From positions 1 through 14,379 of the forward strand of contig JAADFA010000112.1 of the NCBI GenBank assembly GCA_013153135.1: a DNA stretch of 14,379 nt. Direction: 5' to 3'. This document shows, piece by piece, positions 7,083 to 14,171 of the stretch. A program made the translations under genes and the position numbers. The notes below the pieces were generated by a model. The model was given only the letters and a program-made list of their open reading frames with translations, was not told the DNA's origin and did no database searches. This DNA comes from Chloroflexota bacterium (GTDB taxonomy: Bacteria > Chloroflexota > Anaerolineae > Anaerolineales > DRMV01). The number at the start of each line of letters is the position of its first letter. Positions within the stretch are counted from its first letter, which is position 1.

Positions 7083-8069
7083 TCAACGCAAAGGAGTGCC
7101 GCACATACGGCAGAAGCGATCGCCTGGGCGGGCCCGCGCACCACATTGCGGGCAGTAGCGCACGTCTCCTTCGTCGCTTTCCTCGTCCGCGGGCGGCTTG
7201 GCTCGAAAGTGCAACCCTCGGCCGCGACGTCGCTCGGGTTGCGAAAGAAGCACGTTGCTGGAGGGACTGCGCCAGAAAAGCCAACCCGCGATGGCCAGCA
7301 TAATGAGCCCAGCCACGCCCAAGAACCATGGGAACCAACGGGTAAACCATGAACCACTGAAGTCAAACATCGAGTCTTGGGTTTCTACTTTGGCCGCGGC
7401 TTCGGCCGCGGCGGAGGTAGCCTGGGGTTGGGGTGGTTGGATCTTGGACACGCTGAGCACATCGTCCGGTTTGACGTATTCCACAGTCAGTTGGACTTGA
7501 TCTTGGGGACCGAGGGCGCCGAATTCCTTGACGAAATGCATCAAGCCTTCGAGCCCGGGCTCGCGCGTATCCTCTGGTGGGTCGAGGGTGAGCATGGTCG
7601 CGGTTGCGGGTTGCTGCACGCTCACGACGAAGCGGTCTACCGCGACGCCGCCAGGCCAAATGAAGGTGTAGCGTCGGGTGTCACCGTCCCGTTCTAGGGC
7701 GTCGTAGTATTCTAGCTGCACATCCAGCGCGTTTGCTGTGATGTAGACCCATTGCCACTCGCCCTCCACCTCGGTGGTGTACGCGGCGTTGATGGGCGGG
7801 CTATCAGGGGATACGCGCACCGCGACTGCGAAGGGGTCGCCTACCCGAGCGGGGATGCGCACCGCGACTTCAGCAGGGAGCAGGGTATCGGAAGGTAAAC
7901 GGATGAAGTACAACACCAACATATCGGGGCGGTCGTACTCGGGCCACAATTCCACAAGAACTTGGGCGAGCCGCTCCACGCGCGGGGTTCCTTGCTGCCC
8001 CACCGCGGACCAGCCAACGAGGAGCACCCCCAGGGCCCCTACAATGAGGGGCCAAAGCCGTCGCCACAT
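7083..8069 (-). CDS. Membrane protein with extracytoplasmic beta domain and cytosolic zinc ribbon
   Basis: A 328-residue protein of unknown function. It has an N-terminal signal (about 4-24, ending near VGQQG), then an extracytoplasmic, apparently beta-rich domain (about 30-205). A short Gln/Pro/Ala linker (about 211-227) follows, then one transmembrane helix (about 246-267), a basic stretch and a C-terminal zinc ribbon (CPQCG at 306-310, CRMCG at 320-324). The zinc ribbon would be cytosolic. The frame is open up to an ATG at 8186, but that would overlap hisE. The ATG at 8069 has an AGAGGAGG site 7 bp away and puts the signal peptide first. The layout resembles the C-terminal half of the diheme cytochrome gene joined to the zinc ribbon of the CcmI-like protein. 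It is the last gene before the terminator, 49 bp after hisE. Confidence 0.8.
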   Translation of the reverse strand: MWRRLWPLIVGALGVLLVGWSAVGQQGTPRVERLAQVLVELWPEYDRPDMLVLYFIRLPSDTLLPAEVAVRIPARVGDPFAVAVRVSPDSPPINAAYTTEVEGEWQWVYITANALDVQLEYYDALERDGDTRRYTFIWPGGVAVDRFVVSVQQPATATMLTLDPPEDTREPGLEGLMHFVKEFGALGPQDQVQLTVEYVKPDDVLSVSKIQPPQPQATSAAAEAAAKVETQDSMFDFSGSWFTRWFPWFLGVAGLIMLAIAGWLFWRSPSSNVLLSQPERRRGRGLHFRAKPPADEESDEGDVRYCPQCGARARPGDRFCRMCGTPLR

Positions 8070-8076
8070 GATGTCG

Positions 8077-8084
8077 CCTCCTCT
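8077..8084 (-). promoter_or_regulatory. Ribosome binding site for the zinc-ribbon membrane protein
   Basis: AGAGGAGG on the minus strand, 7 bp before the ATG at 8069. It selects this start over the upstream in-frame ATG at 8186, which lies within hisE. Confidence 0.8.
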
Positions 8085-8118
8085 TTGGGCCAAGGTGATG
8101 CACCGGCTAGAGATTGTA

Positions 8119-8442
8119 TCACGTGCCTTTATGCGCGGCTTGTTGGGCCTGGGTTCGGGTGTGACGTTCCCGCGCGCGCAGTTCATTTAGGATGTCCTCG
8201 AGCGTGATTCCTCGCGCGGCGAGCAAGACAAGCACGTGATAGGTTAGGTCTGCGACTTCTTCGATGAGGCGTTGTCGCCCTTGGCCTTTAGCCGCCAGCA
8301 ATACTTCAATGGCCTCTTCGCCCACTTTTTGCAGAATGCGATCCAGACCCGCGTGGTAAAGACGGGCTGTATAGGACTGAGCGGGGTCGCCCTGCGTGAT
8401 GCGCTGTTGAATCACGCGGTAGAGATCCGTGAGGGAATCCAT
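8119..8442 (-). CDS. hisE: Phosphoribosyl-ATP pyrophosphatase HisE
   Basis: A 107-residue cytosolic enzyme of histidine biosynthesis that hydrolyses phosphoribosyl-ATP to phosphoribosyl-AMP and pyrophosphate. It has the all-alpha MazG-like fold. The metal-binding pattern is visible as KVGEEAIEVLLAAK (39-52) and EEVADLTYHVLVLL (61-74), and the length is typical for stand-alone HisE. The frame continues upstream into hisI, but the ATG at 8442 is 2 bp after the hisI stop and has a GGAGGAGG site, located in the last hisI codons, 7 bp away. The arrangement implies translational coupling to hisI, whose product catalyses the next step. In many bacteria the two are fused as HisIE; here they are separate. 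Confidence 0.95.
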   Translation of the reverse strand: MDSLTDLYRVIQQRITQGDPAQSYTARLYHAGLDRILQKVGEEAIEVLLAAKGQGRQRLIEEVADLTYHVLVLLAARGITLEDILNELRARERHTRTQAQQAAHKGT

Positions 8443-8444
8443 GG

Positions 8445-8825
8445 CTATGCCTCCTCCGAAGGCGCGAAGGCCAGCGTCTGCCAATGGCCATCTCGCCAGG
8501 CGCGGAAGAAACACGAGGTTGCGCCGGTGTGGCACGCGGGCCCGCGCGGCTCGACCAGGATGAGCAACGTATCGCCGTCGCAATCGACCCGCACATCTAC
8601 GACTCGTTGGGTGTTGCCCGAAGTTGCACCCTTGTGCCACAGCGTTTGTCGGCTGCGGGACCAGAAGTGGGTTTCGCGTGTGCGAAGCGTTGCGAGCAAG
8701 GCCTCTTCGTTCATATAGGCCAACATGAGCACCTGGCCTGTGCGCACGTCTTGCACGATCGCGGGAATAAGGCCTTGCTCATTGAAACGCAAGCGTGACC
8801 GCAACGCCTTGGGGAGCCCGCTCAT
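8445..8825 (-). CDS. hisI: Phosphoribosyl-AMP cyclohydrolase HisI
   Basis: A 126-residue cytosolic zinc enzyme that opens the adenine ring of phosphoribosyl-AMP in the third step of histidine biosynthesis. The family motifs are all present: FWSRSRQTLWHKGATSGN (54-71), the metal-binding DCDGD (81-85), and GPACHTGATSCF with Cys98, His99 and Cys105. The ATG overlaps the stop of the anti-sigma gene as ATGA, with a GGAGGAGG-type site inside that gene. The hisE ribosome site lies in its own last codons. HisI and HisE therefore seem to be translated from one message together with the sigma/anti-sigma pair. No other his gene is in the window. Confidence 0.96.
   Translation of the reverse strand: MSGLPKALRSRLRFNEQGLIPAIVQDVRTGQVLMLAYMNEEALLATLRTRETHFWSRSRQTLWHKGATSGNTQRVVDVRVDCDGDTLLILVEPRGPACHTGATSCFFRAWRDGHWQTLAFAPSEEA
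8450..8457 (-). promoter_or_regulatory. hisE ribosome binding site inside hisI
   Basis: GGAGGAGG on the minus strand overlaps the codons for the final Ser-Glu-Glu of HisI and lies 7 bp before the hisE ATG at 8442. It decides the hisE start and suggests that hisE is translated by coupling. Confidence 0.8.
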
Positions 8826-9115
8826 GTGTCGCCCTCCTCCTCGGCTTGCTGGGCCGACGAGGATGGAGATTGCTTGAGCGCCACGCGTAGCAGACGTTCC
8901 GTCAAGTCAGGTGGCAGCTGGACGGGCGCTTCGCGTAGCGTCGCGTGGACGATGCGAATGGTTTTGTTTAGACTATCAAGATAGAGTCGGCAGTCAGGGC
9001 AGTGTTGCAAATGCGCTTCTAGCTCGCGGCACAGCTCCTCATCCAGCTCATTATCCACATACAAAGCGATGGGCTCTAGCCATTTTTGGCAGGCTGAGGA
9101 CATGGACTGGCTCAT
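8822..9115 (-). CDS. Zinc-binding anti-sigma factor (ZAS/zf-HC2 type)
   Basis: A 97-residue soluble protein that probably binds and restrains the ECF sigma factor encoded just upstream. It has the ZAS zinc motif H35-x3-C39-x2-C42 (AHLQHCPDC). A further cysteine, Cys9, lies 26 residues before the histidine, the spacing I recall for the zinc/redox site of RsrA. Cys29 is additional. Unlike many anti-sigma factors of this family it has no transmembrane segment; the C-terminus is a short Ser/Gln/Glu tail. The ATG overlaps the sigma stop as ATGA, with GGAGG 8 bp upstream, and its own stop overlaps the hisI start. These overlaps suggest balanced synthesis of the pair. The stimulus is unknown; a thiol or oxidative signal is possible. 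Confidence 0.85.
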   Translation of the reverse strand: MSQSMSSACQKWLEPIALYVDNELDEELCRELEAHLQHCPDCRLYLDSLNKTIRIVHATLREAPVQLPPDLTERLLRVALKQSPSSSAQQAEEEGDT

Positions 9116-9699
9116 AGGGCCGCCTCCGTCCGGTGGGACGAACTTTCATGAAAATAGCGGGCGAGGGCTTCTCGCAACCGCATTCGAGCCCGCGAAAGGC
9201 GGGTTTTAACCGCGTCAGCGCTAATGCCCAAGATTTCCGCGGTCTCGCGGGTGGAGAAGCCCTCGACATCCCGCAATAGGAACACGGCCCGCAACGCGGG
9301 CGAAAGGCCCTGCACCGCGCGCTCGAGAACTTGACGTACTTCCGCGGAGAGCGCGGCTTGTTCGGGCAAGATCTGCCATTGATTGAGTAGAACCTCATCC
9401 GGCGGCGCATCGTTCCCTTGCAAGGCTTCGAGCGAGATGGCCGGGTTTTTGCGCCGCAGCTGCATCAGAGCCTCGTTGGTCGCAATGCGGTAAAGCCAGG
9501 TGGAAAGGCGAGCTTGGCCGCGAAAATCGCCCAAATGTTGATAGGCCTTGAGAAAGGTCTCTTGGAGCGCATCTTCCGCGTCCTGCGGATCTTGTAAGAG
9601 ACGCAGAAGATGGCGGTATAAGCGCGGTGCGTATTGGCGTACCGTGTCCACAAAAGCCTGATCGTCGGCCGCTGTCCTTCCGCCTTCGTGACCTGGCAT
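9112..9699 (-). CDS. ECF-family RNA polymerase sigma factor
   Basis: A 195-residue alternative sigma factor that directs RNA polymerase to a stress-type promoter set. Region 2 (about 20-85) contains LLQDPQDAEDALQETFLKAY and FRGQARLSTWLYRIATNEAL, the usual ECF core-binding and -10-recognition segments. Region 4 (about 115-180) contains GLSPALRAVFLLRDVEGFST and the helix-turn-helix ETAEILGISADAVKTRLSRA for -35 recognition. There is no sigma region 3 and the length is normal for an ECF factor. A GGGAGGG site lies just before the ATG at 9699. It is followed by its cognate anti-sigma gene through an ATGA overlap and lies 20 bp after the MscS gene. Such factors often control their own operon, but I cannot identify its target promoter here. 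Confidence 0.95.
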   Translation of the reverse strand: MPGHEGGRTAADDQAFVDTVRQYAPRLYRHLLRLLQDPQDAEDALQETFLKAYQHLGDFRGQARLSTWLYRIATNEALMQLRRKNPAISLEALQGNDAPPDEVLLNQWQILPEQAALSAEVRQVLERAVQGLSPALRAVFLLRDVEGFSTRETAEILGISADAVKTRLSRARMRLREALARYFHESSSHRTEAAL

Positions 9700-9719
9700 A
9701 TGCCCTCCCAGGGGAACCG

Positions 9720-10535
9720 TTAGCCCTGGCCATGCAGGTAGACCGTACGAATCGGGTACGGAATCTCGATGCCCTCGCGTTCAAAGGCCTTCTTGACCGC
9801 TTCAAGCGCGAGGCTTTTGGCCTCAAAGATATCAGTCTTTTGGGTATCGATCCAGAAGTACAGGGTGAAATCAATGGATGACTCGTTGAACGTGTGGAAC
9901 CACACCAGGGGCTTGGGCTCTTCGAGCGCGCCGGGCAAGCCGCGTATGGCTTCGAGCGCGACCTCCCGCACCTTATCCAGGTCACTGTCGTAGGCCACGC
10001 CCACATCCAAATCGATACGTCGCCGTGGGGTGCGGCTGTAGTTCACCAGCGACGAGGTGAACACGTCCGCATTGGGGATGAGCACCAAACGGCCATCCAG
10101 GGTGCGCAGCTCGGTTGAACGGAGGGTAACATCTTCGACTTCGCCTAAATAGCCTTGCACTTCAATCATGTCGCCAATGTCGAAGGGTTGCTGCAGCAAG
10201 AGTAAGATGCCCGCGATCAAGTTACGGCTGACATCCTGGAGCGCGAAGCCCACGGTAAAGCCGAGGATGCCCAAGCCCGCAAGGAACGCGGTCACCCGAA
10301 AGCCGATTTGTTGTAGCGCTACCAGAGCGCCGACAATGATGAGCCCCCAGCGGGTCAGGCGCACCAGCAGCAAAGAGACCTCGGGGTCGACCTTGCGCCG
10401 GCGCAACACATCGTTAACCAGCTTCGCCAACAAACCGGCCAGATAGATGCTAGCAACAAAGATGACCAGGGACGCGATCAGCTTTGGCAAGAATTCGACC
10501 GCGTCCGTTATGAGTTGTTGCACCCAAGCTTCCAT
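9720..10535 (-). CDS. MscS-family mechanosensitive ion channel
   Basis: A 271-residue small-conductance mechanosensitive channel that would open under membrane tension to release solutes during osmotic downshock. There are three N-terminal membrane helices (about 17-37, 60-77 and 83-115). The third is the Gly/Ala-rich pore helix, LGILGFTVGFALQDVSRNLI, followed by LLLLQQPFDIGDMIEV. The beta domain contains RTLDGRLVLIPNADVFTSSL, matching the MscS IPN motif, followed by VNYSRTPRRRIDLDV. The length is close to E. coli MscS (286 residues). A GGAGGGAGG site precedes the ATG. It lies 48 bp after the Agl23-like gene and 20 bp before the sigma gene, so it probably shares their transcript; this may link osmotic or envelope stress to the sigma factor. 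Confidence 0.95.
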   Translation of the reverse strand: MEAWVQQLITDAVEFLPKLIASLVIFVASIYLAGLLAKLVNDVLRRRKVDPEVSLLLVRLTRWGLIIVGALVALQQIGFRVTAFLAGLGILGFTVGFALQDVSRNLIAGILLLLQQPFDIGDMIEVQGYLGEVEDVTLRSTELRTLDGRLVLIPNADVFTSSLVNYSRTPRRRIDLDVGVAYDSDLDKVREVALEAIRGLPGALEEPKPLVWFHTFNESSIDFTLYFWIDTQKTDIFEAKSLALEAVKKAFEREGIEIPYPIRTVYLHGQG

Positions 10536-10583
10536 CGTCCTCCCTCCTATGGTTGGTGGATTTCCGCCGTCGAACCGGATGCA

Positions 10584-13500
10584 TTACGGTTGTTCGGCTG
10601 CGCCTTCATCCGTGGGTACGGCCCACGCGAGCACACGGCCGTGGGTCGCGTCGGTCACCCAGACCACGCCGCGCGTTGCGTCCCACGCAATGCCGTTGAC
10701 GATGCCAAGGGGTTGGGTGATATCGCCGGCCCACGCGACCAAAGGCTGGCCCTGCGCGTCGAAGACCAAGACCCGCCGCGCCTCGGGGTCGGTGACGTAG
10801 ACTCGCCCCAGGTCATCCACGGCCAGGTAGGGCTTGTTTTCCATACCCTGCCCGTACCAGCCATGGACATCCCAGGTGCGGAACGCGGCCAGCTCGCCGT
10901 CGCCCAGGGGCTGCAGCACCTGGATGCGTTGGTTCCACGTATCCGCGACGTAGATCAGGCCGTCAGGCCCAACAGTGATGCCCACGGGTTCGTCAAATTG
11001 GCCCGGCAGCGCGCCCGGCCCCCCGATGTGGGTGACGTACGTGCCGTCCGTGCGAAAGACCACAATGCGTTTGTTGCCGGTGTCGGTGACGTACACGTAG
11101 CCGTCCGCGTCCACGGCCACATCGCGGGGTCCCCAGAAGGGGGTGGGTTCCCCCTCGCCGTAGCTGGTCCAGACCTGCAGCAGCTGGCCTTCGGGTGAGA
11201 ACACCTTGATGCTGTGGTTCCACGTATCTGCAACGTAGACCCGGCCATCCGGTCCGACCGCGATGCCCCAGGGTTCGTTAAGTTGGTCCGGCCGCGGGGC
11301 ATTAGGGTCGGTGGGTCCGCCCCAAAGGTGCAGTACCTCGCCCGTTTCGGGATCGATGTGCTGGATGCGGTGGTTGAACGTATCCGCGATGTACAGGGTA
11401 CCATCGGCCGCGACGGCAACATCGCGCGGGCCCTGGAATTGGCCGGGCTCGACACCGGGCTGACCAAAAGCCTTGATGGGCGGCGTGGTCAGGGTACGCT
11501 CATCGAAGGGGTCTTTCTCGACGGCCAGGTCCGTGGGCCGGAGGCCGAACTCCCACATCTTCGCGGCCACGTCTTTACGGATGTAAAGGCGCATCCGGTC
11601 CGAGGGGTTCCAATTGGATGGACGCAGGTCATCGCGGCCTTTGATTTTGGCGTAAAGGCTGAAATCTCGGTGAAGCCAAATTTGGCGCAAGGCCGCGCGC
11701 ATTTGCGGGTCGAGCAGCGCGTTTTTAATCCTCTCCCAGGTGAGATTACGGTAATCCTCCATAGGCCAGACCATGCGGATGTACTCAATTTCATAGTATA
11801 AGTCGCCTACCACTGGACCGATTTTGCCATAATTGCGCGCGCCGACTAGAATGACAGGCACATCCCGCAAGGTGCGGGTGGGCTCTGCGCCATAATAGCG
11901 CTGGTTGGGGTAGTTGCGGAAGTACCAGCTCATGGGCCACGACACCGCGTCGTCGTAGGCCACGGGCATATCCCGGCCGTCGTACAGCCGGAACGCGATG
12001 GCTTCGATCTGGTCCATGGCCACGCGTACCCCGTGGGCCGAGTGCGCATAGACTAGAAACTCGTTCGCTTGGTCGTAGTTGATATAGGTGGCCTGATACG
12101 CGGTGTGCCAGGTAAAGCCCGCGAGCACGAGGAAGAAGCCCAAAGTCGCCAACGCGAGTAGCGTGGACAGACGCAGAGCCTGGCTGAGGCGCGCGATAGC
12201 CACCGCGCTGAACGCGGCCACCAGGCCGAACAGCAGCAAACCGCCCCACCAGGTGAGCACGTCTAGCGTGCGGCCCTGGCTCATATCGGGGTGCGGGCCC
12301 AAGAGCGAGCTGAGCAAACGGCTGAAGCTGAGCACGAAGAATATCATCGCGCTGAACAGCAGCCCTAGCCGGGTCCAGGAGATTTCGGACCAGGGGATGC
12401 CTTGGATCACGCGCGCAAGCCACCATGCGGTGGTTAAGATCATGGGCCACGTGATGTGCACCGTGAGCCAGGGCATTTTCTCGCCCGCGAGGGTGTAGGC
12501 AATGACACTCGTCAGGCTCCAATACCACAGCAGCGCGAAGGCCAACGGCCGCGCGTCCTCGCGCTGCGTGCCTTCGGACGTCGCCGCGTCCTCGGCGCGC
12601 GGAAAGGCCGACGACCGCAGGCGCGCGACAAACTGACTCACACCAGCCAGGAGGAAACCAAGCGCGGGCAGGTACTCATAAATGGGGATGTGAATGACCA
12701 GGTAGTAATACCATGGCTGATTGCCCCGTTTGACCCCTTGTTGCGCAAGCCAGTAGCCCAATGAGCCCACGATGCCGCTGCCGAAACCCGCGATGTTGGT
12801 GAACGCGGATGTGTAGAAGAAAGTGAACACGGCCCAGAACAGCAGGGCTTGCGGCCACCAGCGGCGCCAATCCCAAAGCCACAGCACTAGCCCTAGGCCT
12901 AGCAGCGCGTGCAAGGTGACGAAGCCCGCGTTGATTAAGAAGTCAGCCCGGCTAACGTCGGCCGCGTCCACATACACGTCGTGCCCCCGCAGGAGCGACG
13001 CGGGCAGCGGCGCAAGCATGGGCAGAATGAGGCTGAGCTGGAGCACAATGAGATGCACTTCCCGCAGCGCGCGCAAGCGGCGCCAGTCGTACGCGAAGAG
13101 CAGGACGAGTACGGCAATGAGCAGGGTGATCAAGCCCGCGAGGATGAAAAAGGCCGCGAAGGGATGGAAACCCATGATGGTTAAGGGCTTCTCGCTCGCG
13201 ATGCCCTTTTCCAAAAGCACCTGCACCCCGATTTGCACCAGCATCGCGAAAGTGAACAGCACACCCGTCACGAACAGGGCAAACATGAATACTGAGCGCA
13301 TGTCCCGGTGCCACGAAGTGCGCAACGCGTGGGTGAGCACCAGTAGGCCCAGGAAGACCAGGGCCTGCGCGGTATAAATAAAGGACGTTTCCTTGGCTGT
13401 ATAGTGCAGGATGGTCGCCAGGGTGAGCCAATAGAGATAGCGGTCCGCGCCGGTCTCCAGATAGCGGAGGATGGCCCAGAGCATGATCACGCCGAAGAGC

Positions 13501-13958
13501 GCGACAAAGGCTTCGTTGCGCGCGTAACGACCGTAATACAGCATGTATGGTGAGATTAGCATCAGGCCTGCCGCGATCAACGTGCCCACCCGGCCGAGGT
13601 AGCGGCGCCAGGGCCACAGCGCGACGATGGTGAGCACGCTCGCCAGCGCATGGGGGATGCGCGCGGTAAAGTCACTATCGCCAAACAGGAAGTACGATAG
13701 CGCGATCAGGTGGAACTGCAGCGGGCCGTGCATCATGGGCGTGTGTTGGTACCCCTGGCCCTTGTAAAAGCGCCAGGAATAATACACATGCAAGCTTTCA
13801 TCGTGGCTCATGACCCGCACGCCCAGGTCCACGAACCGAGTAATCACCGCGAAGATCACCAGGCCGCCGAAGAGCACGTGCTCCCAGCGGATGGGCCAGC
13901 CGGGCAGCACGGCCCGTTCGAGCCACCCGCGCGCCGAAGGGTTGGACGTCGCGTTCAC
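10584..13958 (-). CDS. Agl23-like GT-C membrane protein fused to six NHL repeats
   Basis: A protein of about 1124 residues. The N-terminal 620 or so form a polytopic membrane domain resembling the flippase activity-associated Agl23/TIGR03663 family, related to GT39-type dolichyl-phosphate-dependent glycosyltransferases. The first external loop has the acidic pair (RVMSHDESLHVYYSW, Asp53-Glu54), the likely catalytic or metal position, followed by MMHGPLQFH. A soluble extracytoplasmic segment covers about 620-835. Six NHL blades follow (starting near 844, 894, 944, 991, 1043 and 1088), with recurring GPRDVAV.DGxxYxADTxNxRI. These probably form a beta-propeller that binds protein or sugar. The likely role is transfer or export of lipid-linked sugars at the cell surface, but this is inferred. 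The frame begins at GTG 13967, but GTG 13958 has GGAGG 8 bp away and is preferred. Confidence 0.88.
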   Translation of the reverse strand: MNATSNPSARGWLERAVLPGWPIRWEHVLFGGLVIFAVITRFVDLGVRVMSHDESLHVYYSWRFYKGQGYQHTPMMHGPLQFHLIALSYFLFGDSDFTARIPHALASVLTIVALWPWRRYLGRVGTLIAAGLMLISPYMLYYGRYARNEAFVALFGVIMLWAILRYLETGADRYLYWLTLATILHYTAKETSFIYTAQALVFLGLLVLTHALRTSWHRDMRSVFMFALFVTGVLFTFAMLVQIGVQVLLEKGIASEKPLTIMGFHPFAAFFILAGLITLLIAVLVLLFAYDWRRLRALREVHLIVLQLSLILPMLAPLPASLLRGHDVYVDAADVSRADFLINAGFVTLHALLGLGLVLWLWDWRRWWPQALLFWAVFTFFYTSAFTNIAGFGSGIVGSLGYWLAQQGVKRGNQPWYYYLVIHIPIYEYLPALGFLLAGVSQFVARLRSSAFPRAEDAATSEGTQREDARPLAFALLWYWSLTSVIAYTLAGEKMPWLTVHITWPMILTTAWWLARVIQGIPWSEISWTRLGLLFSAMIFFVLSFSRLLSSLLGPHPDMSQGRTLDVLTWWGGLLLFGLVAAFSAVAIARLSQALRLSTLLALATLGFFLVLAGFTWHTAYQATYINYDQANEFLVYAHSAHGVRVAMDQIEAIAFRLYDGRDMPVAYDDAVSWPMSWYFRNYPNQRYYGAEPTRTLRDVPVILVGARNYGKIGPVVGDLYYEIEYIRMVWPMEDYRNLTWERIKNALLDPQMRAALRQIWLHRDFSLYAKIKGRDDLRPSNWNPSDRMRLYIRKDVAAKMWEFGLRPTDLAVEKDPFDERTLTTPPIKAFGQPGVEPGQFQGPRDVAVAADGTLYIADTFNHRIQHIDPETGEVLHLWGGPTDPNAPRPDQLNEPWGIAVGPDGRVYVADTWNHSIKVFSPEGQLLQVWTSYGEGEPTPFWGPRDVAVDADGYVYVTDTGNKRIVVFRTDGTYVTHIGGPGALPGQFDEPVGITVGPDGLIYVADTWNQRIQVLQPLGDGELAAFRTWDVHGWYGQGMENKPYLAVDDLGRVYVTDPEARRVLVFDAQGQPLVAWAGDITQPLGIVNGIAWDATRGVVWVTDATHGRVLAWAVPTDEGAAEQP

Positions 13959-13966
13959 CGTTGCCA

Positions 13967-13971
13967 CCTCC
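13967..13971 (-). promoter_or_regulatory. Ribosome binding site deciding the Agl23-like start
   Basis: GGAGG on the minus strand ends 8 bp before the GTG at 13958. It overlaps the alternative GTG at 13967, which therefore cannot use it. This favours an initiation codon at 13958. Confidence 0.65.
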
Positions 13972-14014
13972 GCCCTGGGGCCAAGTTGTGCCGCGAAGGG
14001 CGTCAGGTTTCTAT

Positions 14015-14040
14015 TTTATACCGATTTGGCCCGATTGGGC
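14015..14040 (-). promoter_or_regulatory. Possible -10 box with adjoining 10-bp tandem repeat upstream of the Agl23-like gene
   Basis: On the minus strand TATAAA (14020 to 14015, within GGTATAAAATAG) lies about 57 bp upstream of the GTG at 13958. Immediately upstream are two tandem decamers (14021-14030 and 14031-14040) identical at 9 of 10 positions. A TTGTCC lies 21 bp upstream of the -10 box, too far for a normal -35 box, so an activator binding the repeats is conceivable. This is the only good promoter-like site seen for the long right-hand transcription unit. Confidence 0.35.
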
Positions 14041-14097
14041 GGGACAAAATTCCTCTCGGGTGCAGGCAAATCTTGTCGAAGCCCATGCCGCGGGCGC

Positions 14098-14119
14098 GCG
14101 GGCAGCGGAACCTGCCCGC
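14098..14119. repeat. Perfect 8-bp hairpin in intergenic DNA
   Basis: GCGGGCAG (14098-14105) pairs with CTGCCCGC (14112-14119) around a 6-base loop. No T-tract follows on either strand, so it is not a standard terminator. It resembles the arms of the palindromic element found about 65 bp further right and may be a related copy. Confidence 0.5.
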
Positions 14120-14171
14120 TATCCTCGCCGTCAGCCAGGCGCCCCCGCGCGTTGGGCCGGACAACCCGCGT

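Noticed and set aside
7083..8186. Longer version of the zinc-ribbon membrane protein from an ATG at 8186
   Set aside because: It would overlap hisE and bury the signal peptide 40 residues in. The ATG at 8069 has a strong ribosome site.
8119..8640. Longer HisE with 66 extra N-terminal residues from an ATG at 8640
   Set aside because: The extension overlaps hisI in another frame and does not look like HisE. The ATG at 8442 has a strong ribosome site and gives the normal length.
10930..11400. Recurring DNA words such as TTCCACGTATC(C/T)GC(G/A)ACGTAGA that might suggest a CRISPR or tandem repeat array
   Set aside because: The copies are in frame, imperfect and spaced by NHL blade length. They encode repeated VADTWN motifs, so this is protein repeat structure.
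10515..11801. Two long plus-strand frames (227 and 195 codons) opposite the NHL repeats
   Set aside because: They are complements of the repetitive NHL coding DNA; the regular composition keeps the opposite frame open.
11791..12528. Minus-strand frame of 245 codons within the Agl23-like gene
   Set aside because: It is an out-of-frame shadow rich in Arg, His and Pro with no membrane segments, while the true frame has clear family motifs.
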